This document shows positions 1 to 10,735 of a stretch of DNA of 64,000 nucleotides, one piece after another; the stretch's first letter is position 1, and each line of letters opens with the position of its first letter. The notes under the pieces are model-generated. The model was not told the origin of the DNA. It searched no databases and saw only the letters and a program-made list of their open reading frames with translations. Made by a program: the position numbers and the translations under genes. This DNA is from Fluctibacter corallii. Lineage in GTDB: Bacteria > Pseudomonadota > Gammaproteobacteria > Enterobacterales > Alteromonadaceae. The stretch covers positions 346,949-410,948 of the forward strand of contig NZ_JAOWKX010000004.1 of the NCBI RefSeq assembly GCF_025751585.1, in the 5' to 3' direction.

Positions 1-57
1 AAACATTCTAATTCGAGTAAATCAACGAAGATTGATATTTAATTTAAGGAGCATCTC

Positions 58-573
58 TTGAAACAATTCGCAAAATCTCTACTAGCAACAGCTGCACTGA
101 GTGGCATGCTATTTACTTCTGCGGCGATGGCGGAACAAAAAATTGGTGTTGTTAGCGTCGAGCAGGTATTTTCTCAAATGCCTCAGGCAGCTGGAATTCA
201 ACAAATGATTCAAGATGAATTCAAGGACCGTGTGGAAGAAGTCAATCGTCTTCAAAAAGACATTGAATACCAATTAAACAAACGCCAGCGTGAAGCTGCT
301 ACAATGAATGAGCAGCAAATAAAAGATCTAGAAGCAAAAATTATGGAAATGCGTAAAGAGTACGCAGAAAAAGCACAACCGCTTCAACAAGATATTCAAA
401 AGCGTTCTAACGAAGAGCGCAACAAGTTGCTTGTACTTATTCGTCAATCTATTGATGCTATCGCATCAGAAGAGAAATTTGACATGGTGCTGCAAGGTCA
501 GGCTGCGATTTATGCTAAGCCTGAGTTTGATTTGTCAACAAAAGTACTAGAGCGCGTTAGCAAAGTTAAATAA
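58..573 (+). CDS. skp: Periplasmic chaperone Skp (OmpH family)
   Basis: Skp is a periplasmic holdase that carries unfolded outer-membrane proteins from the Sec translocon to the BAM complex. The 171-residue product starts with a Sec signal peptide (K near the start, hydrophobic core about residues 6-20, cleavage likely after AMA, leaving EQKIGVV). A long Lys/Glu/Gln-rich helical stretch at about residues 55-120 fits the coiled-coil tentacles of the Skp trimer, and the length matches the family. Translation starts at a TTG preceded by AAGGAG, so this is a non-ATG start. It is the first gene of a run that continues 13 bases later with lpxD, the conserved bamA-skp-lpxD order; bamA would lie just left of the window. 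Confidence is high from order and sequence. Confidence 0.95.
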   Translation: MKQFAKSLLATAALSGMLFTSAAMAEQKIGVVSVEQVFSQMPQAAGIQQMIQDEFKDRVEEVNRLQKDIEYQLNKRQREAATMNEQQIKDLEAKIMEMRKEYAEKAQPLQQDIQKRSNEERNKLLVLIRQSIDAIASEEKFDMVLQGQAAIYAKPEFDLSTKVLERVSKVK

Positions 574-586
574 TTACTGGGCCTGA

Positions 587-1618
587 ATGAAATCCTATAC
601 TCTTCAGGAAATCGCAGATCATATCGGCGCTGAGTTACACCTTCACGAGGGCGATTCAGCGTCAACATCAATACATTCTATTGGTACGCTAGCAAATGCT
701 GGCATTGGTCAGATTTCCTTTTTATCAAATAGCAAGTATCGTAGCCAGCTGGAAGACACGACGGCGCAGGCCGTTATTTTGCATCCAGACGACTTACCTC
801 ATTGTTCTTGTTCTGCGCTTATGACGGAAAACCCTTATCTTGGGTTTGCCTATGCGGCGCAGTTATTAGACACCACACCCGATGCAGCTAGCGAAATCGC
901 TAGTAGTGCGGTTATTGGTGATAGCGTATCAATGGGGGACGGCGTTAAAATTGGTGCAAATGCTGTAATAGAGTCGGGCGTTACATTAGGCGATTATGTT
1001 CAAATTGGAGCCGGGTGTGTTATTGGTAAGAATGCCTCCATTAAAAAACATACTAAGCTTTGGGCCAATGTGACTGTTTATCATGATGTCCAAATCGGAG
1101 AGCATTGCTTAATTCAAGCAAATGCTGTGATTGGTAGTGACGGTTTTGGCTATGCGAACGACAAAGGTCGCTGGGTAAAAATACCTCAAGTAGGGACAGT
1201 GATTCTTGGCGATCGTGTAGAAATTGGTGCAAGCACGACGATAGATCGTGGCGCAATTGATAACACCGTAATCCATGACGGCGTGATCATTGATAATCAA
1301 TGTCAAATCGCCCATAACGTTGAGTTAGGTGAGAATACCGCTATCGCAGGCTGTACCGTTGTTGCAGGCAGTACGAAAGTGGGTAAACACTGTACTATTG
1401 CGGGTATGTCTGCGATAACAGGTCATGTTGAAATTGCTGATAATGTGCACTTTACTGGCATGAGTATGGTAACAAAAGGCATTGATACACCGGGTTTATA
1501 TTCTTCTGGTGTGCCTGCATCGCCCAATAAGGAATGGCGAAAATCCATGGTCGGGCTTAGAAATATCACCTCTCTGACCCAGCGTGTCAAAGAACTTGAG
1601 AAAAAAATAGAGAAATAA
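587..1618 (+). CDS. lpxD: UDP-3-O-(3-hydroxyacyl)glucosamine N-acyltransferase LpxD
   Basis: LpxD adds the second 3-hydroxyacyl chain, delivered on acyl carrier protein, to UDP-3-O-acylglucosamine, the third step of lipid A synthesis in the cytoplasm. The 343 residues (E. coli about 341) show an N-terminal uridine-binding domain (about 1-100), then many hexapeptide repeats of the I-G-x-x-A/V-x-I type (about 105-300) forming a left-handed beta helix, and a C-terminal helix ending in KELEKKIEK. The segment [10 protein letters not shown] carries the catalytic histidine. The gene begins 13 bases after skp, and the next gene is separated from it by a small terminator-like hairpin, so downstream lipid A genes may be partly attenuated. 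Confidence 0.96.
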   Translation: MKSYTLQEIADHIGAELHLHEGDSASTSIHSIGTLANAGIGQISFLSNSKYRSQLEDTTAQAVILHPDDLPHCSCSALMTENPYLGFAYAAQLLDTTPDAASEIASSAVIGDSVSMGDGVKIGANAVIESGVTLGDYVQIGAGCVIGKNASIKKHTKLWANVTVYHDVQIGEHCLIQANAVIGSDGFGYANDKGRWVKIPQVGTVILGDRVEIGASTTIDRGAIDNTVIHDGVIIDNQCQIAHNVELGENTAIAGCTVVAGSTKVGKHCTIAGMSAITGHVEIADNVHFTGMSMVTKGIDTPGLYSSGVPASPNKEWRKSMVGLRNITSLTQRVKELEKKIEK

Positions 1619-1641
1619 AAGGCTGTGAAAACAGCTTTTTT
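1618..1641 (+). terminator. Terminator-like hairpin between lpxD and fabZ
   Basis: GCTGT (1622-1626) and ACAGC (1631-1635) form a 5-bp stem with loop GAAA, followed by a run of T residues. It has the shape of a Rho-independent terminator but sits inside an operon, immediately before the fabZ ribosome binding site, so partial readthrough or attenuation is more likely than full stop. Confidence 0.6.
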
Positions 1642-1659
1642 ATTGAAGGAGAGCGAGCT

Positions 1660-2106
1660 TTGTCCGACACGTTAAACACAATTGAAATTCAAGAGATTTT
1701 AGAATTACTACCTCACAGATACCCGTTTTTGTTACTTGATCGTGTAACAGATTACGTGCTGGGTGAGTCAATTGTGGCTTATAAAAATATTACTATTAAT
1801 GAACCCTGTTTCATGGGGCATTTTCCTGGAAAGCCTATTTTTCCGGGGGTGCTTATTTTAGAAGCTATGGCACAGGCTGCCGGCGTTTTAGGGTTTAAAT
1901 CGGTTGGAAATACAGATGATCTATACTTGTACGCAGGCATAGATAATGCGCGATTTAAGCGACCTGTAGTACCTGGAGATCGTCTGCAATTTGACGTTCA
2001 ACTAGTTAAAGAAAAGCGCGGAATTTGGAAGTTCAAAGGAATTGCCTCTGTCGATGGAATGGAAGCTTGCAGTGCCGAATTCATGTGTGCAATGAGGAAA
2101 ATGTAA
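1660..2106 (+). CDS. fabZ: 3-hydroxyacyl-[acyl carrier protein] dehydratase FabZ
   Basis: FabZ dehydrates 3-hydroxyacyl-ACP in fatty-acid elongation and competes with LpxA/LpxD for the same 3-hydroxyacyl-ACP, which explains its place inside the lipid A operon. The 148-residue hot-dog fold protein shows the catalytic His in [14 protein letters not shown] (about residue 19) and the catalytic Glu in [11 protein letters not shown] (about residue 67). The start is a TTG with GGAGAG upstream; the resulting N-terminus, with [18 protein letters not shown], matches the usual start of FabZ proteins, so the TTG is preferred to any internal ATG. lpxA follows after 3 bases. Confidence 0.96.
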   Translation: MSDTLNTIEIQEILELLPHRYPFLLLDRVTDYVLGESIVAYKNITINEPCFMGHFPGKPIFPGVLILEAMAQAAGVLGFKSVGNTDDLYLYAGIDNARFKRPVVPGDRLQFDVQLVKEKRGIWKFKGIASVDGMEACSAEFMCAMRKM

Positions 2107-2109
2107 TCC

Positions 2110-2880
2110 GTGATCCATCAAACTGCGATTATCCATCCCAGTGCAAAGTTGGCCGATAATGTTAAGATCGGCCCTTACAGCATTATTGGTGCCGATGTTG
2201 AAATCGGCGAAGGCACAGTTATCGAATCACACGTTGTGGTTAAAGGTATTACCAAGATTGGTAAAAATAATCATTTTTATCAGTTCTGCTCGGTCGGTGA
2301 AGATTGCCAAGATAAAAAGTATGCGGGCGAACCGACTCGCCTTGAAATTGGCGACAGGAATATTTTTCGTGAAGCCTGTACTGTCCATCGAGGTACAGTA
2401 CAAGATGAGAGCTTGACAAAAATCGGTTCCGACAACTTGTTTATGGCCTATGCGCACATCGCGCATGATTGTATGGTGGGTGACCACAATATTCTGGCAA
2501 ATAATGCCACTCTTGCTGGCCATGTGCATATTGGCGATCATGTCATTCTAGGTGGCCTGACGGCCGTGCATCAGTTTTGTAAAATCGGTTCTCACAGTTT
2601 TTGTGGCGGCGGCTCTGTCGTGTTGCGCGATATTCCACCTTATGTGATGGTCGGTGGGGTAAATAATACTCCCCATGGTATTAACTCCGAAGGGCTGCGC
2701 CGTCGAGGCTTCGAGAAAGATACTATTATGGCAATTCGACGTGCTTACAAAGTGCTTTATCGTAATGGTAATCGTGCTGAAGAAGCGGTCGAGAAAATGC
2801 GCGAAATGGTTGAAGCTACACCTGAGGTTGGGCTTTTAGCGGAATTCGTCGCCAGCTCTCAGCGAGGCATTGTTCGATAA
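2110..2880 (+). CDS. lpxA: UDP-N-acetylglucosamine O-acyltransferase LpxA
   Basis: LpxA transfers 3-hydroxyacyl from ACP to the 3-OH of UDP-GlcNAc, the first step of lipid A synthesis. The protein has 256 residues (E. coli 262). Hexapeptide repeats (I-G-x-x-x-x-I) fill about residues 1-185 and form a left-handed beta helix; a helical C-terminal domain follows. The segment AYAHIAHDCMVGDHNILANN contains the catalytic His equivalent to E. coli His125. Translation appears to start at a GTG, 3 bases after the fabZ stop and 3 bases before lpxB, so the genes are probably translationally coupled. The chain-length preference cannot be read reliably from the sequence alone. Confidence 0.96.
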   Translation: MIHQTAIIHPSAKLADNVKIGPYSIIGADVEIGEGTVIESHVVVKGITKIGKNNHFYQFCSVGEDCQDKKYAGEPTRLEIGDRNIFREACTVHRGTVQDESLTKIGSDNLFMAYAHIAHDCMVGDHNILANNATLAGHVHIGDHVILGGLTAVHQFCKIGSHSFCGGGSVVLRDIPPYVMVGGVNNTPHGINSEGLRRRGFEKDTIMAIRRAYKVLYRNGNRAEEAVEKMREMVEATPEVGLLAEFVASSQRGIVR

Positions 2881-2883
2881 ACT

Positions 2884-4026
2884 ATGCCGAATCAACCGAT
2901 TAGAATTGGCATTGTTGCAGGAGAGGCGTCTGGTGATATTTTAGCGGCGGGAATGTTGTCGCACATCAGACAAGCCTATCCTGACGCCATTATTGAAGGT
3001 ATTGCTGGGCCTAAGATGCTTGAGCAAGGCTGTAAAAGCTTGTTCGATATGGAAGAACTGTCGGTGATGGGGCTGGTTGAAGTGCTATCAAGAATTAGAC
3101 GGTTATTACATATCCGCAAAACCGTATTAAATCACTTCTTAAGTAATCCACCTGATGTGTTTATTGGTGTCGATGCGCCTGACTTTAACTTGCCTCTTGA
3201 GAAAAAGCTGAAAGCCAATGGAATAAAAACAGTTCACTATGTTAGCCCGACCGTATGGGCATGGCGTGAAAATCGTATTTATGGCATTGCAGAAGCAACA
3301 AATCTCGTACTAAGTGTACTGCCGTTTGAAAAGCGTGTTTATGACAAGCATGGCTTCCCATGTCAGTTTGTGGGGCATACAATGGCGGACGATGTTCCAC
3401 TTGAGCCAGACAGAAATGAAGCCCGCGAACACTTAGGTATCCCTCAAGAGGCTGAAGTGGTTGCAGTGTTGCCGGGAAGCCGGGGAACTGAGTTAAAAAT
3501 GTTATTGCCACCGTTTCTCGACACGATTCGGCAATTACGCAAAGAATCGCCCGAACGCGTCTTTGTGATTCCTGCGGCAAATGAAACCCGCTACAAACAA
3601 ATCGACGAAGCATTACGAACGTCGGGGATAAAAGAGCAGGTGATGCTTGTGCTCGGGCAGTCCAGACAAGCGATGATAGCCTCTAACGTTGTGTTGCTGG
3701 CCTCAGGAACAGCAACGCTGGAAGCAATGCTGTGTAAGCGGCCAATGGTGGTTGCTTATAGGCTGAATTGGCTAACGCATCAAATGATGAAAAAGCTATA
3801 CAAGGCAAAGTTTTTCGCTTTACCAAATTTATTGGCTGATCGCGAAATTGTGCCAGAACTGCTTCAAGAGGATGTCTCCTCGGAGGTGATGGTGCCCCTG
3901 CTTAACAAGTTGCTTAGTGGAGAGCAAAAACAAGATATTGCTTGCTTCCATTCGATTCATCTTCAATTAAAATGTCACGCAGATAAACAAGCCGCCGATT
4001 CGGTCCTTAACCTAATTCATGAGTAA
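2884..4026 (+). CDS. lpxB: Lipid-A-disaccharide synthase LpxB
   Basis: LpxB is a GT-B (family 19) glycosyltransferase that condenses UDP-2,3-diacylglucosamine with 2,3-diacylglucosamine 1-phosphate to give the lipid A disaccharide, at the inner face of the cytoplasmic membrane. The 380-residue length equals that of the family (E. coli 382). Recognisable segments are [14 protein letters not shown] near the N-terminus, VSPTVWAWR in the middle, LPGSRGTEL at the start of the nucleotide-binding domain and [11 protein letters not shown] towards the C-terminus. Its end overlaps the rnhB start by 8 bases (ATGAGTAA), a common sign of translational coupling. Confidence 0.96.
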   Translation: MPNQPIRIGIVAGEASGDILAAGMLSHIRQAYPDAIIEGIAGPKMLEQGCKSLFDMEELSVMGLVEVLSRIRRLLHIRKTVLNHFLSNPPDVFIGVDAPDFNLPLEKKLKANGIKTVHYVSPTVWAWRENRIYGIAEATNLVLSVLPFEKRVYDKHGFPCQFVGHTMADDVPLEPDRNEAREHLGIPQEAEVVAVLPGSRGTELKMLLPPFLDTIRQLRKESPERVFVIPAANETRYKQIDEALRTSGIKEQVMLVLGQSRQAMIASNVVLLASGTATLEAMLCKRPMVVAYRLNWLTHQMMKKLYKAKFFALPNLLADREIVPELLQEDVSSEVMVPLLNKLLSGEQKQDIACFHSIHLQLKCHADKQAADSVLNLIHE

Positions 4027-4621
4027 CCAAAACGTGCCACACTTTATAGCGGGAGTGGACGAAGTTGGACGCGGCCCCTTAGTTGGGGACGTTGTTACAG
4101 CTGCCGTCATACTAGATCCCTGTAAACCCATTACTGGATTAAATGACTCTAAAAAGCTGTCAGAGAAAAAACGTCTCGCGCTTTACGACGAAATACGTGA
4201 AAAAGCCCTTTGCTTTCATATTGGCAGAGCGACACCGGCAGAAATTGACTCGCTAAACATTTTGCACGCCACGATGCTGGCAATGACCAGAGCGGTGGAG
4301 GGATTATCCACGCAGCCTGATTACGTCAAAGTAGACGGAAATCGATGCCCTGCTTGGCACTATGCTAGTGAAGCTGTTGTAAAGGGAGACGGCACTGTGG
4401 CTGAAATCTCTGCTGCATCAATTCTGGCAAAAGTCACGCGCGATGCAGAAATGTTGGCGCTTCATCAGCAATATCCAGACTATGGCTTTGACAAACATAA
4501 AGGTTACCCGACTAAACTGCATTTAGAAAAACTCAATATACTAGGGCCTTTGCCGGTGCATCGAATGAGCTTCAAGCCCGTGCAGGTTGCAACTGCTCAG
4601 CTAGGCTTGAGTGGAGTATAA
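4019..4621 (+). CDS. rnhB: Ribonuclease HII
   Basis: RNase HII removes ribonucleotides misincorporated into DNA and other RNA-DNA hybrids. The 200-residue protein has the type 2 RNase H signature: [15 protein letters not shown] with the first Asp-Glu pair (about residues 13-14), a VDGNRCP segment and the [12 protein letters not shown] motif with the last catalytic acids. The start is an ATG that overlaps the end of lpxB by 8 bases, and dnaE begins 3 bases after its stop. The lpxB-rnhB-dnaE order is conserved in gammaproteobacteria, so the assignment is secure. Confidence 0.96.
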   Translation: MSNQNVPHFIAGVDEVGRGPLVGDVVTAAVILDPCKPITGLNDSKKLSEKKRLALYDEIREKALCFHIGRATPAEIDSLNILHATMLAMTRAVEGLSTQPDYVKVDGNRCPAWHYASEAVVKGDGTVAEISAASILAKVTRDAEMLALHQQYPDYGFDKHKGYPTKLHLEKLNILGPLPVHRMSFKPVQVATAQLGLSGV

Positions 4622-4624
4622 ACT

Positions 4625-7600
4625 ATGGACTCTGTGAATTTCGTACACCTTCGAGTACACAGTGATTTTTCGATGATGGATGGACTGAATAAGATCAAGC
4701 CCATTTTATCGAAAGTGAAAGAAAACAATATGCCAGCCGTGGCTATCACTGACCAGATGAATATGTGTGGGTTGGTTAAGTTTTACGGTGATGCGCATAA
4801 TAATGGCATTAAGCCTATAATCGGAACGGATTTTTGGGTGCAAAGCGACGCACTGGAAGAACAGCTGTTTCGATTAACGCTATTGGCAAGTAGCAATGAA
4901 GGCTACCGCAACATTACTCTCTTGATTTCAAAGGCCTATCAACGCGGCTATGTGCAAAATAGAGCGGTAATAGATCAGGCTTGGCTGGCCGATCATGCTG
5001 ATGGTGTCATTATTTTATCTGGTGGCAAAGACGGTGATTTGGGACTAGCGCTGCAAAAAGGTAATACCGAGTTAGCGAATCGTATCACCGCATTTTATAC
5101 CACGCACTTTAATGACAATTACTACCTTGAGTTGATTCGGACAGGGCGTGCAGGAGAAGAGGACTACCTTCATGCTGCTGTCGCTTGGGCTGAGCAACAT
5201 GCGCTTCCGGTGGTTGCGACCAATGAAGTGTGTTTTATTGACCCAGAAGGTTTCGAAGCACACGAAATTCGAGTAGCTATTCACGATGGTTATACGCTGG
5301 AAGATACAAGACGCCCGAAACGCTACAGTGCACAACAATATCTTCGAACCGCAGAAGAAATGCAGGCGCTGTTTGCTGACATTCCTGAAGCGTTAGAAAA
5401 TACCGTAGAGATTGCCAAACGCTGTAATGTTACCGTGCGCTTAGGTGAGTATTTTTTACCGCAGTTTCCCACAGGTGGCATGACCACTGAAGACTTCTTA
5501 GTCAAAGTGTCTGAAGAGGGCCTTGAAGAACGCCTTGTCTTTTTGTTTCCCGATGAGCAAGAGCGTGCAGAAAAGCGCCCCGAATACGATGAACGTTTAA
5601 AAATCGAACTTGATGTAATCAACCAAATGGGATTCCCTGGTTACTTCCTTATTGTAATGGAATTTATTCAGTGGAGTAAGGATAACGGTATTCCTGTTGG
5701 ACCAGGTCGAGGTTCGGGTGCAGGCTCACTGGTGGCTTATGCACTAAAAATTACCGACTTAGATCCTCTTGAGTTTGATCTACTTTTCGAGCGGTTTTTG
5801 AATCCAGAACGTGTTTCGATGCCCGATTTTGACGTCGATTTTTGTATGGATAGACGTGATGAAGTGATCGATCACGTAGCCGACTTGTACGGACGGCAAG
5901 CTGTATCGCAAATCATTACCTTTGGTACGATGGCGGCCAAAGCGGTGGTGCGTGACGTAGGACGTGTACTTGGACACCCATATGGATTTGTCGATCGAAT
6001 TTCAAAGTTGATTCCGTCTGATCCGGGTATGACGCTATCAAAAGCCTTTGAGGTAGAGCCCCGATTACCTGAATTGTATGATCAAGATGAGGAAGTCAAA
6101 GATCTGATCGACATGGCGCGCATTTTGGAAGGCGTGACACGAAATGCTGGTAAACACGCGGGGGGCGTGGTGATTGCGCCGACGCAAATTACTGATTTTT
6201 CTCCTCTTTATTGTGACGATGAAGGCAACAACCCCGTTACCCAGTTTGATAAAAACGATGTAGAAACTGCTGGGCTGGTGAAGTTCGACTTTTTGGGTTT
6301 ACGTACACTGACGATTATTCAGTGGGCCATCGACATGATTCAGTCTGGGCAAAACAAGACTATCGATATCAGCGCGATTCCGCTGGAAGATTCGAAGAGT
6401 TTTAAAACGCTGCAAAATGCTGAGACGACTGCCGTATTCCAGCTTGAATCCCGCGGCATGAAAGACCTGATTAAGCGCCTCAAGCCAGATTGCTTTGAAG
6501 ATATAATCGCTTTGGTTGCCTTGTTTCGTCCCGGACCATTGCAGTCGGGCATGGTAGATAACTTTATTGATCGTAAACACGGTCGAGAAGAGATCTCCTA
6601 CCCAGACGCTGAATATCAGCACGAATGTCTACAAGAAATTCTACAGCCAACCTATGGGATTATCCTGTATCAAGAACAGGTTATGCAGATCGCGCAGGAA
6701 ATGGCTGGCTACTCGCTGGGTGGCGCTGACTTACTTCGTCGTGCGATGGGTAAGAAAAAACCTGAAGAGATGGCAAAACAGCGCGCGGTATTTGAAGAGG
6801 GGTCTAAGGGAAATAATATCGATCCCCAACTGGCGATGAAAATCTTCGATCTTGTAGAGAAGTTTGCCGGATATGGCTTTAACAAGTCACACTCTGCCGC
6901 TTATGCGTTGGTGTCATATCAAACGCTTTGGTTAAAGGCACACTATCCTGCTGAGTTTATGGCTGCGGTAATGTCGGCAGATATGGATAACACCGACAAA
7001 ATCGTGACCTTGGTGGATGAGTGTAATCGAATGGGGCTAACCATTTTGCCACCAGACTTAAATGCGGGACGCTACAAGTTTACGGTAGATGAACAAGGCC
7101 GCATCGTTTACGGCATTGGCGCTATTAAAGGTGTGGGCGAAGGTCCAATCGAAGCGATCATCGAAGCGCGTGAAACCCAAGGTGCATTTAGGGACCTCTT
7201 TGATTTTTGCGCCAAAGTTGACTTAAAACGTGTTAATAAGCGCGTTCTTGAAAAGCTAGTACTGTCGGGCGCGATGGATAATTTAGGCCCTCACCGAGCA
7301 TCATTGATGGCCACGCTACCTGAAGCAATTGCCGCCGCCGATCAGCACGCAAAAGCAGAGTCTTTCGGTCAGTCTGATATGTTTGGCCTGCTTACCACTG
7401 AGCCTGAAGAAGTGCGCCAAGCTTTTTCGAATGTACCTGAATGGCCAGAAAAAGTGTGGCTTGATGGCGAAAAAGAAACGCTTGGGCTGTATTTAACCGG
7501 ACACCCAATTAATCAGTATGAAGCTGAGCTAAAACACTACAGCTCTGGTCGTTTAATCGATCTGAAACCGATGGGCAAAGACAGTATGTCAACTGCCTGC

Positions 7601-8092
7601 GGTTTGGTGCTTGGTGTGCGTGTGATGGTAAATAAAAAGGGGAGACGTTGGGCCATCGTGACGCTTGACGATAAAAGTGCACGTATGGATGTTCGCTTTT
7701 TCCCCGATATGTACGAAACTTATGAAGAAATTCTGCAACCTGACCGAATTTTGCTGATATCCGGACAGGTCAGCTTTGATGATTACTCAGGTGGCAATAC
7801 AATAACTGCCCGTGACGCTATGGATATCGTACAAGCGCGTGAAAAAAATGCGAAATGGATCGAATTAGAAGTGAATGCACAGTGGTGTGAACCGCCGCAG
7901 GTCAGCAAACTTCAAGCGATACTGCAACAATTCAGCGGGGGAAGTTGCCCAGTGAGAATGCGGGTATTGCATCCTGATGCAGAAGTCACATTAGCGCTTG
8001 GTGCACAGTGGTATGTGACACCGGAAGACCAGTTATTATATGAATTGCAACAGTTTCTTAGTAAAGACAAGGTACAGATGCAGTTCCATTAA
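4625..8092 (+). CDS. dnaE: DNA polymerase III alpha subunit
   Basis: This is the catalytic subunit of the replicative polymerase. The 1155 residues (E. coli 1160) read: PHP domain at about 1-270 (starting [15 protein letters not shown]), palm and fingers at about 280-800, and C-terminal helix-hairpin-helix, OB-fold and tau-binding regions. The palm acids are visible in MPDFDVDF at about residues 399-405, matching Asp401/Asp403 of E. coli. The internal beta-clamp binding motif appears as QSDMF near residue 916. It follows rnhB by 3 bases. A 183-base gap then separates it from accA, in which I see no gene. Confidence 0.97.
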   Translation: MDSVNFVHLRVHSDFSMMDGLNKIKPILSKVKENNMPAVAITDQMNMCGLVKFYGDAHNNGIKPIIGTDFWVQSDALEEQLFRLTLLASSNEGYRNITLLISKAYQRGYVQNRAVIDQAWLADHADGVIILSGGKDGDLGLALQKGNTELANRITAFYTTHFNDNYYLELIRTGRAGEEDYLHAAVAWAEQHALPVVATNEVCFIDPEGFEAHEIRVAIHDGYTLEDTRRPKRYSAQQYLRTAEEMQALFADIPEALENTVEIAKRCNVTVRLGEYFLPQFPTGGMTTEDFLVKVSEEGLEERLVFLFPDEQERAEKRPEYDERLKIELDVINQMGFPGYFLIVMEFIQWSKDNGIPVGPGRGSGAGSLVAYALKITDLDPLEFDLLFERFLNPERVSMPDFDVDFCMDRRDEVIDHVADLYGRQAVSQIITFGTMAAKAVVRDVGRVLGHPYGFVDRISKLIPSDPGMTLSKAFEVEPRLPELYDQDEEVKDLIDMARILEGVTRNAGKHAGGVVIAPTQITDFSPLYCDDEGNNPVTQFDKNDVETAGLVKFDFLGLRTLTIIQWAIDMIQSGQNKTIDISAIPLEDSKSFKTLQNAETTAVFQLESRGMKDLIKRLKPDCFEDIIALVALFRPGPLQSGMVDNFIDRKHGREEISYPDAEYQHECLQEILQPTYGIILYQEQVMQIAQEMAGYSLGGADLLRRAMGKKKPEEMAKQRAVFEEGSKGNNIDPQLAMKIFDLVEKFAGYGFNKSHSAAYALVSYQTLWLKAHYPAEFMAAVMSADMDNTDKIVTLVDECNRMGLTILPPDLNAGRYKFTVDEQGRIVYGIGAIKGVGEGPIEAIIEARETQGAFRDLFDFCAKVDLKRVNKRVLEKLVLSGAMDNLGPHRASLMATLPEAIAAADQHAKAESFGQSDMFGLLTTEPEEVRQAFSNVPEWPEKVWLDGEKETLGLYLTGHPINQYEAELKHYSSGRLIDLKPMGKDSMSTACGLVLGVRVMVNKKGRRWAIVTLDDKSARMDVRFFPDMYETYEEILQPDRILLISGQVSFDDYSGGNTITARDAMDIVQAREKNAKWIELEVNAQWCEPPQVSKLQAILQQFSGGSCPVRMRVLHPDAEVTLALGAQWYVTPEDQLLYELQQFLSKDKVQMQFH

Positions 8093-8275
8093 ATTAATGT
8101 GTCGTGTGTTTGGCTCAAAGTGCTCAAAAACTAAAACATTTAACTAATATTGCTTGAACTGTGCCGATAAAAGTGAATAAATGGTGGCGTTTCAAGTAGT
8201 TGAACTTGATTTTGGGGCTTTTAGATACATATTAAGTATCGGGCAAATGGACGACGACAAACGTCAGGGTATGGA

Positions 8276-9232
8276 ATGAGTTTACAATATCTAGAATTTG
8301 AGCAGCCGATTGCAGAATTAGAAGCAAAGATTGAAGAGCTTCGTCTAGTTAATCAAGGCGGCGAATTTGATGTCGGTATCGAAGAGGAAATCACGAAACT
8401 TCGTGAAAAAAGCGCTGAACTTACGCGAAAAATCTTCTCTGATCTGGGTGCATGGCAGGTGTCTCAACTCGCTCGCCATCCGATGCGCCCCTATACTCTG
8501 GATTATATCCCGCGTATTTTTACAGACTTTGATGAGTTGGCAGGTGATCGTGCGTTTGCGGATGACAAAGCCATTATTGGCGGGCTGGCCAAACTTGACG
8601 ACCAACCCGTTATGATTATCGGCCATCAGAAAGGTAGAGATACACACGAAAAAATTAAGCGCAATTTTGGTATGCCAAAACCAGAGGGATACCGCAAAGC
8701 GCTTCGCCTTATGCACATGGCCGAGCGATTCAATCTGCCAATTATCACGTTTATTGATACGCCAGGGGCCTATCCGGGAGTAGGCGCGGAAGAACGCGGT
8801 CAAAGTGAGGCGATTGCCCGCAATTTAAAAGAAATGGCTGAATTGAATGTTCCCGTCATTTGTACAGTGATTGGCGAAGGTGGCTCGGGTGGCGCGCTGG
8901 CAATTGGTGTCGGTGACAGAGTGAACATGCTGCAATACAGTACTTATTCGGTTATTTCTCCTGAGGGTTGTGCATCTATCTTGTGGAAAAGCGCAGAAAA
9001 AGCGCCACTTGCTGCTGAGGCAATGGGAGTCAGTGCTAACCAGATTAAAGAGCTAGGCTTGATTAACACAATTATTGAAGAGCCTTTAGGAGGCGCACAC
9101 CGCGATCATAATGGTATGGCGGCGAATTTAAAAGCGTGTTTAAAACAACAACTAGCCCAACTGAAATCACTATCGAAACAAGAGCTTAAACAGCAACGGT
9201 ATGACAAGATTATGGATTTCGGTTACTGTTAA
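8276..9232 (+). CDS. accA: Acetyl-CoA carboxylase carboxyltransferase subunit alpha
   Basis: AccA with AccD forms the carboxyltransferase that makes malonyl-CoA, the committed step of fatty-acid synthesis. The 318-residue protein (E. coli 319) has an N-terminal helical region and the crotonase-like carboxyltransferase fold. The segments [20 protein letters not shown] (about residues 160-179) and [15 protein letters not shown] (about 199-213) line the acyl-CoA and carboxybiotin sites. Its ATG is preceded by a CAGGGTAT region that serves as a weak ribosome binding site. A clear Rho-independent terminator follows. The dnaE-accA-tilS order is the normal one. Confidence 0.96.
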   Translation: MSLQYLEFEQPIAELEAKIEELRLVNQGGEFDVGIEEEITKLREKSAELTRKIFSDLGAWQVSQLARHPMRPYTLDYIPRIFTDFDELAGDRAFADDKAIIGGLAKLDDQPVMIIGHQKGRDTHEKIKRNFGMPKPEGYRKALRLMHMAERFNLPIITFIDTPGAYPGVGAEERGQSEAIARNLKEMAELNVPVICTVIGEGGSGGALAIGVGDRVNMLQYSTYSVISPEGCASILWKSAEKAPLAAEAMGVSANQIKELGLINTIIEEPLGGAHRDHNGMAANLKACLKQQLAQLKSLSKQELKQQRYDKIMDFGYC

Positions 9233-9252
9233 GCATATTACCGTTTAGATAG

Positions 9253-9285
9253 GCCGTCATCTGAACTTTCAGCTGGCGGCTTTTT
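9253..9285 (+). terminator. Rho-independent terminator after accA
   Basis: GCCGTCA (9253-9259) pairs with TGGCGGC (9274-9280), with an inner CTGAA/TTCAG stem, then TTTTT. The T run ends 3 bases before the tilS start codon, so the hairpin occupies the place where a tilS ribosome binding site would be expected. Confidence 0.85.
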
Positions 9286-9288
9286 ATT

Positions 9289-10671
9289 ATGAAATTACTT
9301 GAGCACCTCTACTCGCAACTCTCTGCACTCGACAATGTAAAGACCTTCGTCATTGCTTATAGTGGCGGGCTTGATTCTCAGGTGCTGCTTCACGCCACAT
9401 GTCTTCTCAAAAGCCGGTTGAAACAGAGTGACCCGCATCTAGCATTTAAAGCGATTCATGTTCATCATGGATTGAGTCAGTATGCCGACGAGTGGCTCGC
9501 GTTTTGTCAGGCGCAATGTGAAGCCAGAGACATTGCTTTTATTGGGAAACGGGTGACGGTGGCTGACGTGAATAAAGTAGGCGTTGAAGCGGCTGCTCGG
9601 CAAGCCCGTTACGATGCGATTATACAGGCGTGCGACACTGGAAGTGTTGTACTTACCGCACACCATGCACAAGATCAGCTTGAAACCATATTGTTGCAAT
9701 TAAAGCGAGGTCGGGGGCCAAAGGGGCTATCAGGCATTGCTAAACAGCGTCAGTTATCGTCAGAAATAAGTGTATGTCGACCATTGCTCGATTATGATCG
9801 CCAAGAGCTAGAAGCGTTTGCTGAGGAGCATGAATTAACGTGGATAGAAGATGATTCGAACACTGACGAACGTTTTGATCGCAATTTTCTTCGCCACCAA
9901 ATCATCCCTCTTATGCAAGAACGCTGGCCATCAATATGCAAAACGGCACAACGCAGTGCAGAACAATGCGCTGACAATGTGATGCTACTTGACGAAGTGG
10001 TGCAAACTAAATTGCTAGACATCGTCAACGAATCAGGTGGATTGTCACTCACCGCTCTTGCTACAGAGTCCCATGCTTGGCAAAAGCAATTGGTTAGAGG
10101 GTGGTTGCAAAAACGTGACATGGCAATGCCTTCTGACGCACAGTTGAACCAGCTACTTAATCTTATGCAGGCGAAAGATGATGCTGAGCCATTGGTTGTT
10201 GTGGGAAATTACCACGTTCGTCGCTTTCACTCTCATTTATATGCGTTTGCGCCAGAAGACATGTCTTTGCACCCAATAAACACTATACCCAATACAGTGT
10301 GTGACTGGCGCTTGCAAGAACATGATAGTGTTGAAAATTCTTACTGGACACTGAGCGCCTGTGCATTGCCTGAGCGTTTAGAAACGGCACATAACTATGT
10401 TTGTTTAGCGCCGCCAGTGTGTTCGATTATTACAGGGCAGCAGGAAGCGGTAACGCTGACTTTGCCTGAGGGAACAGTACTCAGTTTTGGGCACCTTACT
10501 GCACGCTTTAAGCCAGAGAATGCGCAAATGTCTAAACCACTAAAACAATGGTTAAAGTTATGGAAAGTCGCGCCTTGGGTTCGAAAGCACATCCCGTTAC
10601 TGATGTATGGAAATGAAATTCAGGCTGTATTGCTAAAAGATAGGGTTGTTGTTAAAAACTTGTTGCAATAA
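9289..10671 (+). CDS. tilS: tRNA(Ile)-lysidine synthetase TilS
   Basis: TilS attaches lysine to C34 of the CAU-anticodon tRNA(Ile), changing it from Met to Ile identity; it is essential for AUA decoding. The 460-residue protein (E. coli about 432) has an N-terminal PP-loop ATP pyrophosphatase domain with the SGGLDS motif at about residues 25-30, the linker with HHAQDQLETILLQLKRGRGPKGLSG, and the TilS C-terminal domain with the FKPE and KxWLxxWKVAPWxR-like segment near the end. The ATG at 9289 follows directly after the accA terminator, without a separate ribosome binding site. The PP-loop lies too close to the N-terminus for a much later start. Confidence 0.93.
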   Translation: MKLLEHLYSQLSALDNVKTFVIAYSGGLDSQVLLHATCLLKSRLKQSDPHLAFKAIHVHHGLSQYADEWLAFCQAQCEARDIAFIGKRVTVADVNKVGVEAAARQARYDAIIQACDTGSVVLTAHHAQDQLETILLQLKRGRGPKGLSGIAKQRQLSSEISVCRPLLDYDRQELEAFAEEHELTWIEDDSNTDERFDRNFLRHQIIPLMQERWPSICKTAQRSAEQCADNVMLLDEVVQTKLLDIVNESGGLSLTALATESHAWQKQLVRGWLQKRDMAMPSDAQLNQLLNLMQAKDDAEPLVVVGNYHVRRFHSHLYAFAPEDMSLHPINTIPNTVCDWRLQEHDSVENSYWTLSACALPERLETAHNYVCLAPPVCSIITGQQEAVTLTLPEGTVLSFGHLTARFKPENAQMSKPLKQWLKLWKVAPWVRKHIPLLMYGNEIQAVLLKDRVVVKNLLQ

Positions 10672-10735
10672 GGCAACAGGTATACGGCGATAATTTGCCA
10701 TCGCGGCGGATTCTCGCCACGTAAGAGAAAATACC

